DNA of 64,000 bases from Linanthus parryae (lineage: Eukaryota; Streptophyta; Magnoliopsida; Ericales; Polemoniaceae), in NCBI GenBank assembly GCA_023055425.1, contig JALGPY010000001.1, positions 111,767,057 through 111,831,056 of the forward strand, read 5' to 3'. Positions 12,701 to 24,500 of the stretch are shown here, piece by piece (positions within the stretch are counted from its first letter, which is position 1; every line of letters begins with the position of its first letter). The notes beneath the pieces are model-generated. The model ran no database searches. It was not told the origin of the DNA and saw only the letters and a program-made list of their open reading frames with translations. The position numbers and the translations under genes were made by a program.

Positions 12701-13043
12701 CATCCAGTACCATGAAGGGAAGGCAAACGTGGTCACTGACGCATTGAGTCGAAAGGTGAGCCATGCCTTTAACGCAATGATAGTTTTGCCAGAATGGTTG
12801 TGCCATGAATTCCGAAAGCTCGAGATTGAAGTAGTGGAACAAGGAGGAGTACATAACCTGATCAGCTGTATGACAGTCGTACCAGACTTCTTTGAAGAAA
12901 TAAGGAGTAACCAAGATGGATACGTGAAGCTAGATAGAATCAGTAAGAAAATCGCTGAAGGGAAAGCCAACGACTTCCATATTCACGAGGATGGAAGCAT
13001 TCGCTACAAAGGAAGGTGGTGTGTACCGCAAAAATGTGCATAA
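9704..13043 (+). pseudogene. Gag-pol of element A, inactivated and truncated
   Basis: The frame starts [18 protein letters not shown], as in the array copies. In-frame stops occur at 9917-9919 (after FTGK), near 10366, in the linker near 10850 and in the reverse transcriptase (11875, 12136, 12277). A frameshift lies near 11650. The first zinc knuckle is deleted; only [18 protein letters not shown] sequence around 10540 remains. The protease keeps the normal active-site core (LFDSGASYSF), unlike the array copies. Reverse transcriptase motifs ([18 protein letters not shown]) and RNase H ([16 protein letters not shown]) are recognisable. Translation homology ends at the point matching VPQKC in the intact copies. 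No integrase is present. Confidence 0.9.
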
Positions 13044-13070
13044 ACCAAGGATATATTGATGCATGAAGCT

Positions 13071-14647
13071 TGTATCGTGCTCTACCTTTTATCGTTTCGA
13101 AGCCCCATGTGTCTACTTTCATCTCCAACTGGTTTCATGCCCAAATTTTATTTTCTGTAATGTGAATTCTTGTATGAGCTGGAACTGGGTTCAGACAGAT
13201 TCTGTCACCCAACTTTGTGACGTCACAACACTCTCATACGAGCTTGTATTTTGCTCTATATTATACCGATTCGAAGCTCTATGTTTCTAGTTTCATTTCC
13301 AGTTGGATTCATGCCAAAATATGTTATATATAATTAGGAATTCCAGTTTTTGTAAAGGGTGTCAAATCTGAAAAGTTCGTTTCTCGTCCAGTGGATTCTT
13401 TTTTAACTTAACAAATAAGTATTTGTGTAAATTTGGCTATGTTATGACTGTATAAGTCTTTTATTTACAAAATTTATGACCTAAAAATCTATAGTTATTT
13501 TTATAAATAAGAGTTCTAACTACAAAGTATATGTATAATTTGGTTTAACTAAACGGGGAGTTTTGGGTTGGTTTGGAAATTTAAAATAAGAAGGTAACTC
13601 AGTATTTAGGACATTCCTCGCATTACTGGCATTATATGTGATAGTTGAAGTTGTAATTGATTAGGAATTATAATTTGTAGGTGACGTGTTCGTAGATGAA
13701 GGCTATGTTTACCCGTAGGAGCTATTTCTTGTTAATCCCGGTTGCTACTAAAGGTGAGTAAACATGCCAAGCCTAGAGCCCTAGCTTCTTTCGTGTAGAA
13801 ATTGTGATTACATTTTATCTCGTCTCAAAATGAGTGTTTGCTGAATGTGTTACTTGAAAGTTTGCTTTGCTTGTCAAACTTTGATCGTCGGACTCACATG
13901 AAAGTAACCACACGTAATAACGTAAAGTGAAAAGAGTTGTACGGGTGAACAGTTTTGGTTACTTATATTTTAACTCGGCCGCAACCTGTCGGGTGCTCCT
14001 TGTACTTACCTCTCTGGCCGCGTGAGCCTTAGAGGGGTGTGGACACTTATGGTCTTGGATGCTACAGTAGAATAGATCCTCCCCGTATCAACAAGATAGT
14101 AAGGAAGTTCTCTGAGGAAAGATATATTTGACAAGAAGGAATAGTTTAGGAGTAATGCTCCCCTTTGAGTTATAAGAAGAAGTTTGAGACACAAGGCATG
14201 AATTTAAAGGATTTTACTTGTTGCAAGAGGCTCGTACTTGATTCTCTGAAAATAGCATTTTGTTGATGATTCTTACGTAGTCTTGTTTACTCCTGATTAT
14301 TGTGAAAGAAAATATGCTTCTTCATCTGTTTACACATTTGGGTGTTGCTTACTCAGGATTTCTTGCTGACTTTTGGAAAAACGGCGGTCTTTGTTTGTTT
14401 CTCCCGCAAGTTTAGGAGAAGGGAGCTCTATGTAGACGAGATCGCGCATCACCGCTAGTTTATGTTAGCTTCTTTTAGTTCGCAAATCACTTAGTTAATT
14501 TCGCTTGGGGTATGTAATATGAAACAGTTAAGCAGTTGTTATATAATGTGATGTTTTGTTCTTGAGTTCCGCCAAATTCATTATGAGTAGCACCCTCCTA
14601 GGCATTCCGGTCCGGAACGGAACGCTCGGGGATCAAGGGGTGTTACA
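13071..14647 (+). repeat. Partial Tekay-type LTR (LTR B) of a different family
   Basis: It ends GGATCAAGGGGTGTTACA, a typical gypsy LTR end, with no primer binding site after it. From 13660 onward it follows the same plan as the array LTRs: TTATAATTTGTAG then GTGACG at 13680/13681, donor AAG-GTGAGTAAAC at 13754, and acceptor CTCCCGCAAG ending 14410. In between, sequence is poorly conserved. The left part is not like the start of the array LTRs and contains a degenerate direct repeat (13068-13325). I read it as the intron-1 3' half, exon 2, intron 2 and exon 3 of an LTR whose 5' part was lost in a deletion that fused it to element A. Confidence 0.65.
13754..14410 (+). other. Predicted leader intron 2 in LTR B
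   Basis: The donor is GGTGAGTAAACATGCC and the acceptor region TTTGTTTCTCCCGCAAG, with TTGCTGACTT upstream as a branch-point candidate. Position and length (657 bp) match the intron in LTR A and the array, although the interior is largely different. Confidence 0.45.
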
Positions 14648-16557
14648 AAGTCCCTCCCTATAGTTTCGCTTACCATTAAGTTCTGATCATATAATTTATA
14701 GTAATATCCATTAACTATAAAATACCAAACACAACCAAATTACACTCCACACGCTTGAGACCCGAAAACACGTGTGAATCACATGATCCCGCTAATGTAG
14801 ACTACCATGGGGATCTCTCGAGAAAATAAATGAATCGGCTCCCAGTAATATATTTGAGCTCATAATTTACCTCGAATTAAATTCGGAACAAATTATGTAT
14901 TATAGTTTACTCCATCATAATACTATAATTGCACTCCAACATTTATTATCGTCATTATGTAGGAGCCATAATACTATAATTCCGTTCCGGTCCGTAACGG
15001 GCGGAACGCTCCATTTTGGAGCAAAAACGGTACGGATCGGATTTTATTTCGTACCGTTGTAAATTATGGCCTGTTCCGGTCTATTTCGGTCCGTTCCGGG
15101 CAATTTCGGTCTGTTTCGGTGAATTCCGCTCCGGAACCGGATCGTTCCAGTTCCATAGGGATTTTTTCAAAAATTTTAAATGTTGTTCTTCCATGGACTC
15201 GAACACATGTCCAAACCTTTGGTTACCAAAATAATTTCCCGTGGGCCAAACGCCTACAAGTGTTCACGTTCATGTTTAATATACTTAAATTCTTCAGCTG
15301 CATTATTTGATTTCTTGATATAGTAACATTTATTTTCAAAATAAAATGCATTATTTAAACACCATCAATTGTTGTATTCCATTTACAAAATATAACTACT
15401 ACAAATTTCATGAGTATAATTGGTGTGTGTGTTGTTTTACCAAATTTCAAATTTAAAATCACATATTTTTTTTAGTAGTTTAGAATCACATATTACATAA
15501 AGTAATATATTTTCAATGTAATTTGTTCTAAATGAATATAGATTGGAATGTAAATCAACACTGAAATACTTGTATTGTGATGTTGCTATGGGAATCACTA
15601 ATGTTTATATTTATATGTGTGTGTGTAGTAACAATGCGATAAATCCGGAACGGATTGCCGTTCCGTCCGAATCCCGGATCGTTCCGATCCACACGGGCAA
15701 AGCGAAACGGCGAGGGGAACGGAATTTACAACTATGGTATGAGCATCTCTTATTAATAGTAGATAACTCCCCACATTAATATTAAAATTACCCGTTACTA
15801 TCGATCTACCATTAAGTGGCAATTTCGATCTCATCAACATCTTATATATTCTCTTATCCAAACTGCCGAACCCTTATTTGTTATGTCTGGTTACAAATAA
15901 CCAGCTAGCCACACTTAACACAACAAAAACTAGTGAGCTCCCAGGCTGGTACATCATTCTCATAGGAGACGTGGATTTCATGATCCGATTGGCTTTCACC
16001 AAATCCTAACAATCATTACCTAATATACCAGGATTGTTAACTCACATTTGAATCTCACTCAATATATCAAAATCATGATTGATCAAGATTTATGTCCACT
16101 CAAACAATCATAGATCGAGAGTTTCCAATATTACCAATAATAATGAAATATCATATTATATGGGTTTCGTCAGTGCAAGATAATTATATTTTATATGACA
16201 GTCTTGTTACACAGATTATCTAGTGTAACAAGTTGAAACTTTATCCTTTCTTGACCGAGATGTGCCACTATAATGTTACACTATAGTCGTTCCGATGTTT
16301 TTTTCCAATATTATCTAGACCGTGAACCTTCACTTACATCCCATAAATAAAGAGCAATCAATTTCACGCATGTCCCAACTCGGATGCATGTCCGATTGTC
16401 TTAGATATAGAATGTTAGACTTTATAATGCACATTTATATGAAAAATAATAAAAAGCATTCGTATACTCAGGCGTTTGCTTAATTAAGACGTAAATATAC
16501 ACTTTATTGAGAATATTAAGTCAACCATAAAATATTTTCTGAATACAATTCTTAACA
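14648..16557 (-). repeat. Mixed LTR-like and other repeat remnants
   Basis: Read on the minus strand from 16557 the sequence starts TGTTAAGAATTGTATTCAG and has the AT-rich character of a copia LTR, so I take about 15780-16557 as LTR-like, inserted into the copia gag at 16558. The left end is not resolved. About 14980-15732 is a separate repeat rich in CCGTTCC motifs. No gene is visible. Confidence 0.4.
14980..15732. repeat. Foldback-like repeat rich in CCGTTCC / GGAACGG
   Basis: The left end has many copies of CCGTTCCGG-like words (ATTCCGTTCCGGTCCG, CGGTCTATTTCGGTCCG). The right end has them in inverse form (GGAACGGATTGCCGTTCC, GGGGAACGGAATTTAC). The outermost AATTCCGTTCC pairs with GGAACGGAATT. 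This resembles subterminal repeats of a DNA transposon, but I see no transposase and no clear target duplication. Confidence 0.4.
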
Positions 16558-17317
16558 AAATCTTGAGTTGTTTTTGTTTGATGGATGCTTCTGATAAGGT
16601 TTCTTGTAAGCTTGACAAGCAGTGACTAACTCTGCGGTTGCCAGTAAACCAGCGGAGCTAGATTCGAAACCAACACTTAGATTCTTATAGCCAGAAATAA
16701 TAGACATATGAATAATTTTATAAATCAACAAGAACTGAATTCCGACACAGTAAGCGGTGTGCCTGTAACTCTAATACCAGCCTTGAAGTATTCAAACTCG
16801 CAAGGCAGCCCTTTCAAAATATAGAGTGCAAATCTTCTTCAGAAATGAATTTGTTTGCTTAATTGATCTAAACTTCATTCATATAAGCACGAGTTGATTT
16901 GTTGCCTTCAGTAATAGAACACAAATCGAGTTTAAATTGATGAATATTTGACCTAGAAAGATATGAGAATCGTTGTTCTAGAGCACTCCAAATAAGATGT
17001 GCATGAGCAGGATGCAGAACAGAAGGCAAAACAGACGCAGAAATGGACACAAACAAGCAACTCTTCAAGTGTTGATCAATGGCAAACCAAGATTGATACG
17101 TAGGATTAGGAATTAGGTTACCTGAATTGCCTTCAGAGAGAGGAGATGGAGGTACAGAAGAAGGCTGAATCAAGTAGTGAAGAAGTGAATTCGCATGCAG
17201 AATTGTAACCATTTGAGCCTTGCAAATAATGTAATTTCCTCTGTCAAGCTTCATTGGAACAAGCGACTACAAATTCACAATCAAGAACTTCAAACCCTTA
17301 GGTAAAAACTCATCCAT
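16558..17317 (-). pseudogene. Ty1/copia gag remnant
   Basis: Minus-strand translation from an ATG at 17317 gives MDEFLPKGLKFLIVN, a stop, then KLDRGNYIICKAQMV, NPTYQSWFAIDQHLKS and ALEQRFSYLSRSNIHQ, which are typical plant copia gag motifs. Past 16868 further gag-like pieces (GLPCEFEYFKAGIRV-like) appear in shifted frames, so it is broken by a stop and several frameshifts. It lies 78 bases past the primer binding site of the LTR at 17410-17630, in the expected order on the minus strand. It is cut at 16557 by another repeat. Confidence 0.85.
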
Positions 17318-17394
17318 AGTGGAAAACGAAATTGAGTGAAACCGATGCAGTTGAACGTCACCGGAGACGGATCGGAAATAGAAACAAGCCAATA

Positions 17395-17630
17395 ATAGTT
17401 CTGATACCATGTAGAAACACTGGATCAATCCGGATGAATCTAAAGGAAGATCTGAGTGAGAAGAAGATGAAGGAAGATGAAAAGAGGAAAAAACGGATAA
17501 ATAAATATTCCGTTAGTTCTGTTACAACAGTAGAGAGGACTGTTATATAGTCCTTAGTAACTACACACTAACCCCTCAACTAATGATTGCAATACAATAT
17601 ACTTCTAACCCTGACTTTCTATTCACTACA
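17395..17630 (-). repeat. 5' LTR (221 bp) and primer binding site of the minus-strand copia
   Basis: On the minus strand the LTR runs from TGTAGTGAATAG (17630) to TTTCTACA (17410), with inverted TGTAG/CTACA ends. A TATA-like ACTATATAACAG lies in the middle. TGGTATCAGAACTAT follows directly (17409-17395), a match to initiator Met tRNA over its first ten bases. The gag remnant follows downstream. Confidence 0.75.
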
Positions 17631-19205
17631 CCTACATACCCTTCTTACTAAATAGAGGGATCGCGGGGATAGTATAAAGGGATCACAGTTCTCGAGGTTA
17701 TGATTTCAAGTCAATGCAGTGTAAGCTTCATCTTGCATTGAAGTATCAAAAATGGTGTGAATGGTAAAAGGGAAAGAGCAATAAAATGTGTTAGTTGTGG
17801 AACCCAGATATACACTAGTGTAGTATAAATTCTGGAAACCATCACCTTGCGGAGGGCTTCTCTTTACATGAAGCGGTCAGTACCTCTCCAAGAAGTTTCA
17901 CGGGAGCTTGACAAAGCTGCAATTTCCGGGGTAAAACTATTGATAATGTGTAAAGAAATCGATGAACAGATTATTTTATTCGTTTTCCAGGGTGATAGGG
18001 CGGGGTTACTATTCAAAAATCAAACACTATCCTCCGCCTAAGGTACAGAGATTCTAAAATGGATGTTACAACCAGGTGTGCATAGGGGTCCAACTATCGA
18101 TCTGTCTGGCCAAACAAATGATGTGTGTTTGGATATAGCTTTTTGGTTTTTTATACTGCCTATAAAAATCTGGTTTTTTTATTTAAAATCCGATGAAAAA
18201 ACCAACATCTGTAGATGACATGTTGAAACCCGTGCCCGAGTATGTGCATGTGAGCACCAGATTATTTTGTATTTTCTATATGTGACGGTCATTGGTTGGC
18301 CGGTCAAACCGGTACCCGAGTACGAGCACCCGATGCCTGAGTGTTTCTCGCCGAAGCACCAAGAGAAAAAAGTAAACCGCCCCACCCATACACTCCCAGT
18401 TATAGTTTTATAAAAACCAGAAAGACCAACCAACTAGAGATCTCACTCACCAATCTTAAATGCAGCAACCAACATGACCACATGCTAGTGGGTACTATTT
18501 TTTTTTTTCTTTTTTTTTTGCTTAATCGTCGAAAACTTCAATTAGCTAGTGGGGAAGACAACGAGGCGACAGTGTATATGGACAGTGTATATGGATCAGA
18601 GTTCAATGTCTAAAGGTTTTCTCTAGCTAGCTTTCGTGTTCTACTTGCATTAACGCCTTTTCCGAGTCTACAAACTTGCACAATTCCATGAGATCAACTA
18701 AGCCGTGCAATATCGGACATGATGTAGACTCATTTTAGCTCAATCAAAAAACATTGTGCTTGGGCGAGTTCATAAGCTCAAGGACCAAAATGGTTTAAGC
18801 TGAAAGTCTTGTTAAGGTCACCTGAGAAACCAAATGGATCAAAAGCTATGAAAAGATATGAGAGTACCAAGTACCAACTACAAACTTCTGTTAAGATCCA
18901 ATAATACTGGTAGTACCAAACAAATTTACAAATTACAACTTTACGGTGACTTATAACAAAGAGGACCTTCCCTATGTGCGAGCCAAAAACAGCAAATGAG
19001 GGCTAAAATGATTTTACACTTACTGCAAACATAACATACATGTAAGACTGACCAGCACTCTTGCTTGGATTTGATTTTCCATAGTAGTGATTGCACAACC
19101 AAAGGATTGGGAATCAGCTGCATCCACATGAATCTATCAATACTTGTAATTGTTTATGTTAGGATCGGATGACAGTCTCTGGAGATGGGACGTTGAATTC
19201 TCAAG
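17631..19205. other. Intergenic DNA including the SRRP1 3' flank
   Basis: No coding sequence or named repeat is recognised in 17631-18900. About 18940-19205 lies directly downstream of the SRRP1 stop codon on the minus strand and probably holds its 3' untranslated region; I cannot place the polyadenylation site. Confidence 0.4.
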
Positions 19206-19696
19206 TCATGGAACTCGTTCCAGTACATGCTGCAATGCTCTTTTAATTCCTTCCTGATCGAGTGTCGTTGTGAGTTGTATTTCCTGTACCTGAACCACAT
19301 GCCATAAAAAGTTGTTTTTGTCACATTTTCAAGTGTACTGGATTTCGTGGAGTAATTAGAATTTGAAGCATTTTGTGCTATAGTATCACGGATTTACAAG
19401 AGAATTCAAAGTTGATTAAGGCATGGACCTGAAAAGACTAACGCGGCCGCCGGCCAGGTCAAGGCACTGGCCCCTAATAAATCTTCTAAATTTTCAACAC
19501 ACCGTTTAGCGGTTTAGGTATCCGAATGCAAGTTTAATTAAAAAGTACTAGTAAAGTAGTAAAGTTCTTGATCAGATAAGTATGTCCTAGTGAAGGCTCC
19601 CCGATAGGATTTTCCTAGAACTAATCATTGTGAGTATAACATTTCGCTATACAACAAGATGGTTGAGGGAAATTTCTACTAGTCCTAATAAGTTTC

Positions 19697-19758
<62 letters not shown>

Positions 19759-21051
19759 GACCTGTCTTCCGGCACGAGCAAGGAGAGTGAACTGTTTGCC
19801 AATAGGTGGTGCCTGAGATGATGCAAGTTGAAATTGTTACCAAAGACCCGCCCTAAAACCTGTAGGCAGTAGGCTATGGGACAAATCAACTTACATTTGA
19901 GAGCCAGAGTTGCAGGTCTTGTGATACAACGCGCTTCTCGAATCCTTGGCGAGTAATTCTTACATCAGCTATTCTGGACAAATTATCAAACAATGAAATG
20001 TATTAGTACAGTGATGCACAAGTGACTAGTATAATGGTTCGTGGATTTTGTCGAGCAAAGAGTAATAAGCCCCCTGACATGTTCTTTAAGATAAGAAAGA
20101 TTGTCTTTCAAACTCACTTAGGTATTCTTGGATAGATAAATCCTCACTTGACTACAAAGACCTGCAACTCTGGCTCTCAAATGAAAATCAACAACTAAAC
20201 CAACTTGAACTATTGACCATAGCCAGTGACTATAACTTAACCAGAACGCAACAAAATGAAAGATGTGTCTTAAATCAATGAAAATCAACAACTAAACCAA
20301 CTTGAACTATTGACCATAGCCACTGACTATAACTTAACCAGAACGCAACAAAATGAAAGATGTGTCTTAAATCACAATGTCTCACTTTGCTACAAAGGAA
20401 CAAGGGTGAAGTTGCCAGGAGGTATAATATAGATGCTCTGTTTGGATGAGCTAGATTAAGATTATGAGATGGTAGATTATTGGAATGAGTGGTTGAGGTG
20501 AGGAGAGAGAGTGTACTGTTTTAACCTCAACCATTCATTTCAATAATCTAAAATCTCAAGATCTTAATCTAGCTCATCCAAACAGAGGACCTCTTAGTAA
20601 GAGAGCACTATGCATCATAAAATCCTCTTCCGACTGATGTATACAATGTGTTGAAATGCTAATAGCAATAATGTTTTGGTAAATTGTGCTGCATTTTACC
20701 AGTAGATAAGGATTCTAAATATCCCAAGTATCCTATCAGTTATATCTTATAGGCTTGAATTCTTCCGGGGAGGGATTCGAATGGAACATTGTATCGTCTT
20801 GGTTTAAAAGATTGAATGTCAGGCAGAATACTTGTGTATGCCATTATTTCAATACAACAACGGCAACTTATCACACCCCTATTACAGCCAAGATGATCAT
20901 CGCAGTATCGGTATATTATATGATGATCATAATTACACTAAATGCAATACTTAAGGATGACTGAAAATCATGCTGTTCGAGTTGCATGATCAGGGAAAGA
21001 CCAAAGGAAGTATTAAGCGAGAAATTTCTTAGCTGCAAATTTCTTCCGGCG

Positions 21052-21092
<41 letters not shown>

Positions 21093-21551
21093 AAACAAAC
21101 AAACCCTTCAAAATCGATAGATAAGCAATTCATAGGAGTATGATAATGTTATAGGACGAACAGAAAGAGTGTGACCTCAAGATTACTAAGAAGCAGGCAA
21201 AATGTTTTAGACATTCAAATTAAAACTGATGGTAAAGAAGAAGTTCTGGAAATATTGACCAGGCTAACAAATCTTTGAAATGAAGAAAACAAACTATGTA
21301 AAAGGGGCTAATACAAATGCAACTTCGACGAGTTTTCTGCTTGACAACTGAGAAATAAGTAATGACCTTGACCAAATAGCTTTTCAGTAAGTCCAACATT
21401 AATCGTCTATGAGTGAAGAACGTAAGCAGAAAATAGGCAGGGAAATTTCAGATTGTGAACTACATTAAACAACTATGGTTTAGTCGTGAACAAGCCTTCT
21501 GATTTCCCTTAGGATCATCCGATTTTACAAAGAAACATTATAAGACGCTCA

Positions 21552-21592
<41 letters not shown>

Positions 21593-24500
21593 CCGCACAA
21601 CATTTGTTTGTGATGCAGTTGAATAAAAAGATCAAGATGAAGTTATGTTGATAACAAAACATGTTCATAAAATTGGACGTTCTTTACAAAGATTGTAAGT
21701 TTCGTAGAAACATGTACAAATAAGGACCCAGTGTAAAGTCGGTACTATAGAGAGAACATGAAAGGCAGATGCTACTTTAAACTCCACAATAACAAAAATA
21801 AATAAAATCAAGATTCCAAAATGGCAGAATTTAGAAGTCGAGTAAATCCACACAAAAAAAAGGTGCAGTTAGGAGATACCAGGTCTAAAGTTACTCAAAT
21901 CTAGTAGCATTAACTGAATTCATACCCCTCTTCCAGTAGTAGCTCTTTAAATATTGCTTCAAGCCCAGGAAGAGGTTCAATATTGTAAGAACTTGTTGTG
22001 CCAGAAGAACCAGAGTCAGCCGACCCATTCTGAAGAATATGTGTATTATTAGCAACATCTATTTTACATTAGGTATAAGCTATAAATATCATTTCTTCAA
22101 GGACGACCCTTAAATGTTCATACCTGAGGTATTACTTTGTCCAAAGTTTCAAGTAGTGGATCTTCTTCCAATTGTTTGATTGACAGAGTAATTCTGGATT
22201 TTTCCCTGCAATAACTCCACAATTTAAGGTCCTCGGAATATATCGTGTAAGACATGAAATAAATCATAAAAGAGAAAATTACCAAGAGTGTGTAAGTTGC
22301 AATCTATCGAGAAATATTTCAAAGTAACCATGATTAGTTTAATCAGATTTTTTTTATCATGAAGGCCAAGACTCACAGTAATCAATTAAAAAGAAAAGAA
22401 TACAATGATATTGGACATTTTATGATGGTTTCATTTCAATATATTAAGTCCAAACATACCCAAATTATGATTAGTATTCCTGGATATTGCTTCATGATGG
22501 AGATATGTAGGTTTGCAGTGATATCATCACTTGACCAAAGACAAGGGAGTGGTGCGCAAGCTTTTTCATAGAGCATAATCTTGAATTGCACAATAAACTT
22601 TGCTCCTTGGCTCAACCACATTTTATATGCAGTTAACCAGAGAATCTAGAAACATGTTTGACGCAACTATAATACCATCTCTCATGGAGATGTGCAACTT
22701 ATCTTACAGCTGCTTTGGTTTAAGTTGACATGCGCATCCACTCACAAGTGCTCTAGCAAGAACAAGAGAAGGCTAAACGTGGGGCCAAAACATATGCTAT
22801 AATATTGGTTTCGGTGACTTACAAAATTATCGAATGTATTTAGTATTCCTCTTAGGTATGTTCCCATCACATAGCAGTATCCACCAGTGCAACGGGTCTG
22901 TACAAGGGGGAAGTGTGGATGGAGAGTTGGCTTATTCAGAAAAAGGTACATGGAGAATATAAGGCAGTGATGATACATCTCCAGGTGAACATGATTAAGG
23001 AATTTGGCAGCATAAGTCACAAGTCCAGCAAAAGGCCAAATACATTGCAACAAACCACGCAAACTAATTAACAACAGAAGGTCAATAAATGGTCGTTGCT
23101 TTGGTTCCTTTGATATATGTTTGGAAAATGATTTTCATCTTTAACATCACTTTACGCTCGGCATGACATCACTTTACACTGGGCATTTTAGTTCACAATG
23201 CTGTTACAGAAGTTTATGCATGGTCAACTTCCCACACCAGAAAGTTTGTTCATCATGAATACGATGATCGACAGTGAAAGTGTTTCGCTTCACCATATTT
23301 TTGGTTTACTCTGAAAAGGTTCATCACAGGTATGTTACTACTCCATCCGTCCAATTTTATGTGTCCCATTTGACTTTCACGAAGTTTATGGAGATGCTTT
23401 TGACGTGGTAGATTTACAAAATTGTCTCATTTCTTATATATGCTCTCTCGAGAAGTGAAAAAAGTACTAACTCTAAAAGTGCGTGCAGGGAAGTCTGGTA
23501 TGAGGAAAATTATTTTCGGACTTGATCTTAGAAAAGGTGGATACATTGGGCGGAGTGAGTTATTGAAAATATTTTGAGTTACATCCAACATGATACTAAA
23601 TAGTCTCAAGTCGACTGGTAGGGAAGATAAGTACCCAGGCTAGCCTGGTGGCAACAGTTTGTGACTTGTCAAGATAGGATGTCACAAATTTAGATTTTCG
23701 CTCCACAAACGGCGTGCACTGTTACACACACTGAGAGGTAGATTCTGGGCTCCAGCATGATTGCTTGAGAGCTTGTAACTCTCGCAAATTGGCATTCTGA
23801 ACCGACTTGGTGCATGCACCTTCGTTGGTCACTTTGGCTCAAGCAGGAGTATAACCAAGCAACCCTTGTTGAGGCTTTTTCACTGGAGTAACCAAGCTAG
23901 AGGCTTCATCATTCATGTGCTCGCTCTACTTGTAATCATTTACACTTTTTAATCTAAATTTTCTCAACTTTAAAATTAAGTCTGGCGATACTGCAGACAT
24001 AGAAAGCATTAGTTTACAACGAGTTGAGTTCGTGATTACTGGCAACGAAATGGCAATTTCTAGAGGTATTTGGTGGATGTGAGGTGACGGGTCGAACAAG
24101 TGATTGAGGCTTTGCTTGTATAGAGGCTAATGCATAAGGACAACCTTGTAGATCAGGTTAATAACATTAAGGTTACTACAGGGAAATTTTACCAGACCCA
24201 CAGGCTCGAAATGGTCAATTTTGTTTCACAGTAGTTGTTGAGTTCACATGGCAGAGACAAGGTAAGAAGGAAAATCGCCAAACTGGAGGTGAGGGCAACA
24301 CAATTCATGTTTTCGTTCTTTCATTGTGTCACATGAAATAAACATATTTTAAGCAGCAGGGCGAGTCAAATCACCTATCTACTTTGGTAACTTTGACCCT
24401 CACTTCATCACCTTCGGTTAGGACGTCTCTTACATCTTGAACTAAATCCCATGATACCTCCGAGACATGTACAAGTCCAGTGAGGTGGTAATCACCTGCA

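Larger units (their letters stand above)
7367..13070 (+). mobile_element. Truncated Ty3/gypsy (Tekay chromovirus) element A
   Basis: The element has a 5' LTR (7367-9317), an initiator-Met-type primer binding site directly after it, gag, protease, reverse transcriptase and RNase H. It then stops at 13070, within the stretch matching the RNase H-integrase linker of the intact copies at 48 and 56 kb. The junction GAAGCT is followed by an unrelated LTR fragment. Integrase, chromodomain and 3' LTR are missing. It belongs to the same family as the tandem array but carries many substitutions, stops and frameshifts, so it is the older insertion. Confidence 0.88.

Noticed and set aside
15016..15310. 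Two short plus-strand frames
   Set aside because: They arise from the CCGTTCC-rich repeat and AT-rich flank.
22742..23074. 110-codon minus frame inside SRRP1 intron 5
   Set aside because: No similarity recognised, and the SRRP1 exons join in phase without it.
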